Of a stretch of 64,000 bases of DNA, positions 58,701 through 64,000 are shown piece after piece. The notes beneath the pieces are model-generated. The model saw nothing but the letters and a program-made list of their open reading frames with translations, had not been told where the DNA came from and made no database searches. Source of the stretch: Onthophagus taurus (taxonomy: Eukaryota; Arthropoda; Insecta; Coleoptera; Scarabaeidae); contig NC_091972.1 of the NCBI RefSeq assembly GCF_036711975.1, forward strand, positions 11,785,001 through 11,849,000, in the 5' to 3' direction. A program made the translations under genes and the position numbers. Every line of letters starts with the position of its first letter. The stretch's first letter is position 1.

Positions 58701-61700
58701 TTCTTTCACGGGAAGTAGCCTTTTTGTATTTAATTTTACTTGAATATCCTTATTAGAGGATCGATCGGAGTCAATGAAGCGAACTTCTTTAATTCAGAAA
58801 AAAATCTAAGATATCGAATAAAAACGACCAACTCAGACATCCGGTCAAATTTGCATAACCACCAGATATATCCAGGAATTATCGTTTTTCTGATGGTTCT
58901 ACTATTACTACCTAGCTTACGCTTACTACGTTACGTTCATTCATGAGAAAATCTGCCCACACGAACCTGCATCCGGCGTGTCTCTTTAATTACGAACGGA
59001 TGCGGATACCGTTCGAGTTCCTTCCATCGATTATTAGCGGCTAAGATATCTCCTTCTCACTCTAAACCGGCGATAAGATCGAATCAATGCAATTTACACC
59101 GCTAATCATGCCCCAATCATCAAGAGCAAAAGAAATACAAGAAGAGATCTTTATTGAAGATGAAGCCGCAGCTTTTGAGCGCGACACGTCGAACGGCAGC
59201 GACGGAAGTCGACCATAAACTTTAAATTGGGGGGAGCGAGATGCAAAGGGGAGTTTATATGTGGAACCTGGAAAGCGTGCGTCTACGTCACATCCGGTCT
59301 TCTCTAGAGAATGGTTATGTGTCAATTCATTTAACAAGAGAGAATAAATTTATAAGTTACCTTTTTAAATTAAAATTTATTAATAATGACTTTTTATATT
59401 CATCGAATAACCTAAATGGTTTGATACAAAGGTAACTTTTCAATTCCTCAGCGTTGGTAAATCGACCACCATTCACCGTGGTCACACTTTATCAACCAGT
59501 TTCTCTCAGCGAGAGTTTTTGCCTTCTCTCGGTTCTCGATGTTATTTGTTCATTCATAAAACTACACGCGGCTCCGTCTATAATTACTGGGCGCTTTTCA
59601 TAGATCTCGACGGTTGCGGTCTTGTTTTTCTTTTTGACTAACCGGCGACGAAATAGTCGCCTGAAGCCAATGTTGTTTTTTTTTTGTTTTTTTAACCGTG
59701 GCGAATTCATTAATAAATCTCGTGGCCGCAGCTACAACGTTCTTATACCTGGTGTACAGAAAACGCGGCGATTAATTGCCAAATCTAGGACAACGATTTG
59801 GCAACAATCCATAACCATTGTAATTTGTAATTTCTATAGTGTTGCGTTAGTCTAGAATTACAGGATCAATGAGATTGGATTTATTTAAGGAGTTATTAAA
59901 TTAATTTAATATTTTCGTTCAAAATTATTCGATATCTTGTGATATTATAGTGACGTCACTAGTAGCCACGCGACCGTTTTCATTCATCTCCCCACCACGA
60001 ATCTCTTACTATACCCGCAGCTTCTTCTCTTGGACGGTTCGTTCGAAACAGGCTTTCAGTGTAGGGTCATCGTTTCTTATTTTAGATCCAATCTTCTCGT
60101 TCCTTCTCCTCCACCTCCTCCTCAGGTTCCTTCACGGCCGCCGCTGTTTCCGGGAATATCCATCGGTAGTCGCGTTACATAACACCTGATACACGCTCGT
60201 ATAGGTACATTTACACCGTTCTTCCTGTTACCTTTTTCTTCTGGCGCCTTCTTTCGGTTCGAACCGAACTCGAGGCCAAGTTTTCGTTTTTCGTGTTTCA
60301 ATTTTGTCTTTGTCGCTCTTTCTCTTCAAATGAACTTTTTTCTTTTCTACGTGGTTCTGGTTCGTTATGTGACATGAAGTTGGTAGCGAAAGGCACTTGG
60401 GATTATCGGGAAATCGTTAATGCACAAATGGAACACTGATCGTTAAATTACACTAAACGTTTAAAGGATTGTGGTCTTTCTATAGTAACACTTTTACTGC
60501 TGTTGAATTTTCATGAGAATTCTTAAAATGATGACCGTGTAGAAATGGAAAATTTTCGATCAATCATTATTCTTTTTTTTTATTTATAAATAATAAAGAA
60601 AGATCTTGATCGAGTCTTATTTCTATTCAAACTCAGCATGGTACTTTTGAAACTTTTCTTTTTCTCTTTATGAGAGTAGCAGGTGCACATGAAATAAAGT
60701 AACTAATCAAGATTATCTTTTCATCTCATAAGATCGTAAGTCAAGAAAGGGCCCTCGACAATTCAAACGTAATAAATCCGGTAGCCGGTAATAAATCAAA
60801 CAGGCGTGGCGAGCCGTCACCGCCGGCTTGATCCTAACCTGCGCTTAAATTTTCATTGATTACGAACTGTTACGGAAAAGTGTAAAACAAAAAAAATTAA
60901 GACTCTGACCTACATAAATGTTCACACGGTTTGCTACCGATTACTAATTCATAGCTTTTTATATACAATAATCCCGAACCGAACCGGATAAATTGTGTAA
61001 CCAGAAAATTTTAACTTTTTAATCAATTTAATATTTATAAAACACCAGGTTAGAACCAAAGCGAGCATCTTTCAACATTCGCAGCGAATGAATTTAGTGC
61101 ATCAAAAAAGATTGCTAACATAATTAGAAATGTAGTACTAAAATTAAGTTTGCTTCTTGATTCAACTTTGCATCTTAAATGGCTGTAAGGTTTTGCAAGG
61201 CTTGTTGCAAATAATTGTTGACCTTCAAAAGCATCATTTCATGCAATGTGATGTGGTCCTACTTTTCTTAACGTCGCACTTTCTTTAGATAGCATTCTCA
61301 AAAATGTATTGTGCCAAACATTACCAAAAACATTTATCAAAAAATCAAACATTAGTAGGTGTTTGATACTCAATTTCTGCTCTAATAACATTCAAACCGT
61401 TATCATTAAAATACCATATGTAAATTCTTACATGTATAGCTTAGTTTACCACGCCTGAATATAAATCGATGAAAAACGGCAATAAACGTGGCGGTGATAA
61501 GCTAAATAACTGGTTCCAAATGTATCGCTTTAGTAATTAGGCATATAAACACAGATATATATCATTGGGTATCTTACATTTGTAAATATAGCGTAATGAC
61601 CGTGAAGTAATAAAATGAAAATTTTGAAAATTTAAAAGTCTTAATTATCAAAGGAGTGTAAAGAATTAATAAAAGGAGTGTTTTATTTCTTAAGTTTATG

Positions 61701-63812
61701 GACTTACTATGTTGTGGGTTCATATACTCTTCACAAAATGCTTTCATTAGCACCAAATTAACTTAATTCTTCAAACCTTTCGTTAAACAAGGTTAAACCC
61801 AAGGTTTTCCAAGTTTTATTCGAATTAATGCTTTACTTCAACAAACATTATATCTGAAATATGACTTTAATATAATCTGAAATATTTTTAAGAGACTGGC
61901 ATCTGAAAAATAAATCTGCAACTTTCTGAGCAGGAGTAATATATCTTTGGTCTATTCTGACAAAAGCCAATAAGTTATCATTAGTAGTTTTGAGTAAAAC
62001 ATGTTGATATTATACATTAAATTTAGCCATTATAAACTTTGACAATGTAAAATCGACATTTCATGGAGTTAACATATCATCATGGCATATATATTTAGAT
62101 ATATCATCAAGAATATTACCACAACTGCGATATCTGTTTATTAAATTGCAATCATTTCGTTTAATCCATTCTCTATTCATTGGAGAAAATATTAAGTTTT
62201 TCTAAGTATAAAAAATTACTAAACCTTAACTCCAAAATATTCAAATTGACTGTAATATAACACTAATTAGTGAAATATGCTGCTTTCGACTTTAGATGGA
62301 CTCATTGTCAGATCTGCTAGTTAAAAAAGTGTACGTTTGTTAGATGTTTGACAATCCAAAATATTACAACGCTAACGTTATTAGAAAGTAAGTATTTTTT
62401 TTAATTTAATGTGAGTTGTGTCTATATGATGCTAACACTACAACTCTAATATAATCAGAATCTTTACAACTCCTTGTAAAACATTAAAGTTTTAATGACT
62501 TAGGTTCACCATCATAAATTGATCAATTACATCCTTCTGAATGCAGTCTGTCAGAAATTCCAACGTTTAAGTAAAGCTATTCTAAACAAGATTTAATATC
62601 TTAAGTGTCTCCCCCAACAGCAGCTTTGGAGAACATTAATAGAGAGCACCAAAATAACTTGTTAATCTTTATAGAGGCAACCTCACTACCACTTATGGTG
62701 TCACCAGTTTCAAAATTTTGCTATGCTAATTTTAAAACTAAGTTTTGACCATTTTGGGAAAATGATGGTAATCACTGAAAATTGAATACTTTGGGCAAAA
62801 GCACAACTGCTGCAGTCACTGTATTAATTTCCCCAATTTCACTGTTGTGATCTTTCAGGGCTGAATTTAAATCATGTCTTATTTCAGCAAGACCTGCATA
62901 TATTTGTGCAAACGTAAATCCTTCACTAAATATCTATAAATATTTATATCAATGTATGGTTTGTTGGCTATGGGAATCTCATAGCCTCATATCTCATCAC
63001 CATATTCATGTTGATGTCTATTTATGTCCAGGTTGGTGTTATTAGCAATAAAACAAAAACCATAAACTTTGAGGTTGTGCCGTGCGTTTATAAACCCTTT
63101 AATTTTGAACTTGTTCCTGATGAAAGTTGGATTTCACCTGTAAGTTTTTAGTTTTGATTGTATTTCTGATACCTACCTTTTCAAAATACCTACAATGAAA
63201 TTCTATTTGAATTGTTGATGACGACTCGTATAAATCATTCTTTCCAATGTCTTTCTTAAATGCCTAGATGTAATGAATAGTCTAAATGGCCCGTGTAATT
63301 GTGCCATTTGAACAATAGCTGCTGTTGAAGTTGTCTTATTTACTGCGATAAGAGGATAATCCATCAGTTTTCTTCGTTTCAACACCATTTGAGAAAATTG
63401 TGAAAAGGGGTAGGTTATGAGATGGAGTGGGGTTCATATTTGTCTTCGCCTACATTAACAGTTTCGATTTCGACATTCATGTTTTTTTCTGGTAGTACTA
63501 GTGGCTTAGTTAGTTGTTGCAATACACTTTTCTTTTCAAGCCCTACTGAAGTAGTTTTGTAATCATTTACTTGTATCGTATAAAGTATGGAATTTCCTTT
63601 TCTTTAATAAAAATGTTGATAAATTGATGTATAAATAAACAATATCAAGAAACATAGTGATATCCTAAACCATTTTATATATCCGGTCATTTTTTAATTG
63701 ATATTGTTAACAGATCTCAAATTATTTGATGAGCGCACGCATAGTTCACTTGAGACTGGTTCCTCAGCCGATGGGTTGTCAGCTAGCCGCAGTCTCGAAG
63801 ACATGGTTGATT
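43718..63812 (+). CDS. N-terminal exons of a large gene, possibly Unc-76/FEZ family (partial)
   Basis: Three exons join in phase: 43718-43861 (ATG at 43718, acceptor at 43711), 51523-51670, and 63714 to about 63812, where a GTGAGC donor follows. The protein starts MSMFRLQMELENLEYDYGLE. It has a KRRVTF motif that fits the PP1-docking RVxF pattern, then an acidic stretch (KQEIDDVEDESSPF), and then SSADGLSASRSLEDMVD. The last part resembles the S-x-SLEDLVxxFDEK region of FEZ/Unc-76 kinesin-1 adaptors, which act in axonal transport; the expected FDEK would come from the next exon, outside the window. The call rests on a short match, so it is tentative. Introns are about 7.7 and 12 kb. A second acceptor, TTACAG at 43732-43737, could give an alternative start at MELEN. 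Confidence 0.45.
43960..44170. promoter_or_regulatory. GC-rich island with CRE and ETS-like sites
   Basis: In the AT-rich intron this stretch is GC-rich. It has a full CRE palindrome GTGACGTCAC at 44025-44034, overlapped by ACCGGAAGTG, and a second CCGGAAG just before. This combination is typical of promoters. It may be an alternative promoter or an enhancer of the large gene. Confidence 0.45.
44170..49320. other. Large intron of the gene with exons at 43.7 and 51.5 kb
   Basis: Mostly AT-rich. GC-richer patches occur at 44.95-45.15 kb (with a TATAAAGACAGAG stretch) and 46.27-46.63 kb. An open frame at 46339-46704 has no recognisable motif. No other supported feature. Confidence 0.4.
49327..50120. 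repeat. Foldback element
   Basis: Arms of about 130 bp, 49331-49459 and 49986-50117 in inverted order, about nine in ten bases matching, containing AAACTTTTACCCGTAATTTC and AGAGATAGCGAAAAACTAAA. Between them, a unit with AGGGGAAAACT...TTTCTAGTGG occurs twice in direct orientation (about 49730-49810 and 49905-49985). No coding capacity. Confidence 0.8.
50780..51300. promoter_or_regulatory. GC-richer patch before exon 2 of the large gene
   Basis: Contains CGGCAGCAGCAGCAACAACG and several CG-rich motifs near 50850-50950 and 51120-51300. Could be regulatory; nothing more can be said from sequence. Confidence 0.3.
51671..56160. other. First part of the 12-kb intron
   Basis: AT-rich, with GC-richer patches at 52.29-52.52 and 53.23-53.42 kb. 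No gene recognised. Confidence 0.4.
56160..56455. repeat. CTAG-rich hairpin repeat, copy 3
   Basis: The most complete copy. It starts with ATAAAAATATACAACAATTT, then GCGCTGAATAACAATTAAAA, then alternating CTAG-type units, then the hairpin CATTCGGGTTTAGCC / GGCTAAACCCGAATG with loop GTCTTGATAGACGTGC, then CTAG units in inverse order and TATAAAAATATGCAAC at the right edge. Confidence 0.8.
56460..63710. other. Second part of the 12-kb intron
   Basis: AT-rich with several GC-richer patches (57.79-58.06, 58.95-59.29 and 59.45-60.30 kb; the last has a TTCGGTTCGAACCGAA palindrome near 60256). From about 61.8 to 63.4 kb the minus strand has coding-like pieces (for example GFTFAQIYAGLAEIRHDLNS) with many stops, an old sequence that I cannot assign. 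Confidence 0.35.
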
Positions 63813-64000
63813 GTGAGCTTGTGTTGAGTGTTATTTTTTTGAAATTTCAAAGCTTTGAGAAGTGCGGAACTTTTTTGTAGCCCTGGGAACAACTTTCTTT
63901 GGTAAAACCAAATACCAAGACCGAAACCCTTCTTGCAATACAAAAATTTTGAGCATATGCAAAATATTTTATTTACACCTTAATAGTTTCGTCCATTTTG

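Noticed and set aside
61790-63420. Coding-like pieces on the minus strand
   Set aside because: Many stops and no family match that I can defend, so not called as a gene or named element.

Overview
The window looks like insect nuclear DNA, most likely a beetle. It is AT-rich, its genes have short phase-conserved introns with GT/AG borders, and it holds a digestive-type (brachyurin/chymotrypsin-like) S1A protease cluster, an insect-type odorant receptor, a CPSF2 orthologue and many decayed LINE pieces. No bacterial operons, CRISPR arrays or rRNA/tRNA genes were seen. No LTR, retroviral or Polinton element was recognised.

Layout. (1) 1-8.3 kb: four secreted S1A proteases on the + strand with intact His/Asp/Ser triads. 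Two decayed LINE copies lie between them; they belong to a duplicated block that also carries a promoter and a signal-peptide exon. (2) 8.7-20.4 kb: a minus-strand group of serine protease homologues (SPHs) with broken catalytic triads. One type has His57 changed to Asn. A second type has His57 to Gln and Ser195 to Ala, in three near-identical copies. A third has only Ser195 to Gly. The first two types form a cassette present three times. In all three the two genes are 268 bp apart, but two of the copies keep only a 5' fragment of the first gene. (3) 20.6-23.3 kb: a five-exon odorant receptor on the minus strand, with a 121-bp higher-order minisatellite in its third intron. (4) 24.0-28.6 kb: two more intact minus-strand proteases separated by a pogo/Tigger-like DNA transposon relic. 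(5) 29.5-36.3 kb: the full seven-exon CPSF2 (CPSF100) gene on the + strand, with a 3.6-kb second intron filled by foldback elements. (6) 36.7-64 kb: mostly the large introns of one + strand gene. Three exons are visible and it runs off the right edge; I tentatively link it to the Unc-76/FEZ family. The introns hold LINE relics, a foldback element, a hairpin repeat family, GC-richer promoter-like islands and a possible small antisense membrane-protein gene.

How the genes relate. The 11 full-length protease/SPH genes share a signal-peptide exon, a short propeptide (often with a D-W motif), an IVGG activation site and a set of intron positions whose presence or absence sorts them into subfamilies. 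The active enzymes keep Gly189 and Ser226 in the S1 pocket, so they are probably not trypsin-like. The SPHs look secreted and folded but unable to cleave. The main surprises are repeated, independent loss of catalytic residues in one cluster, a gene whose promoter and signal exon come from one paralogue and whose body comes from another, and the cassette triplication.

Exon borders were worked out by hand from splice sites, reading phase and paralogue comparison; none was checked against RNA.
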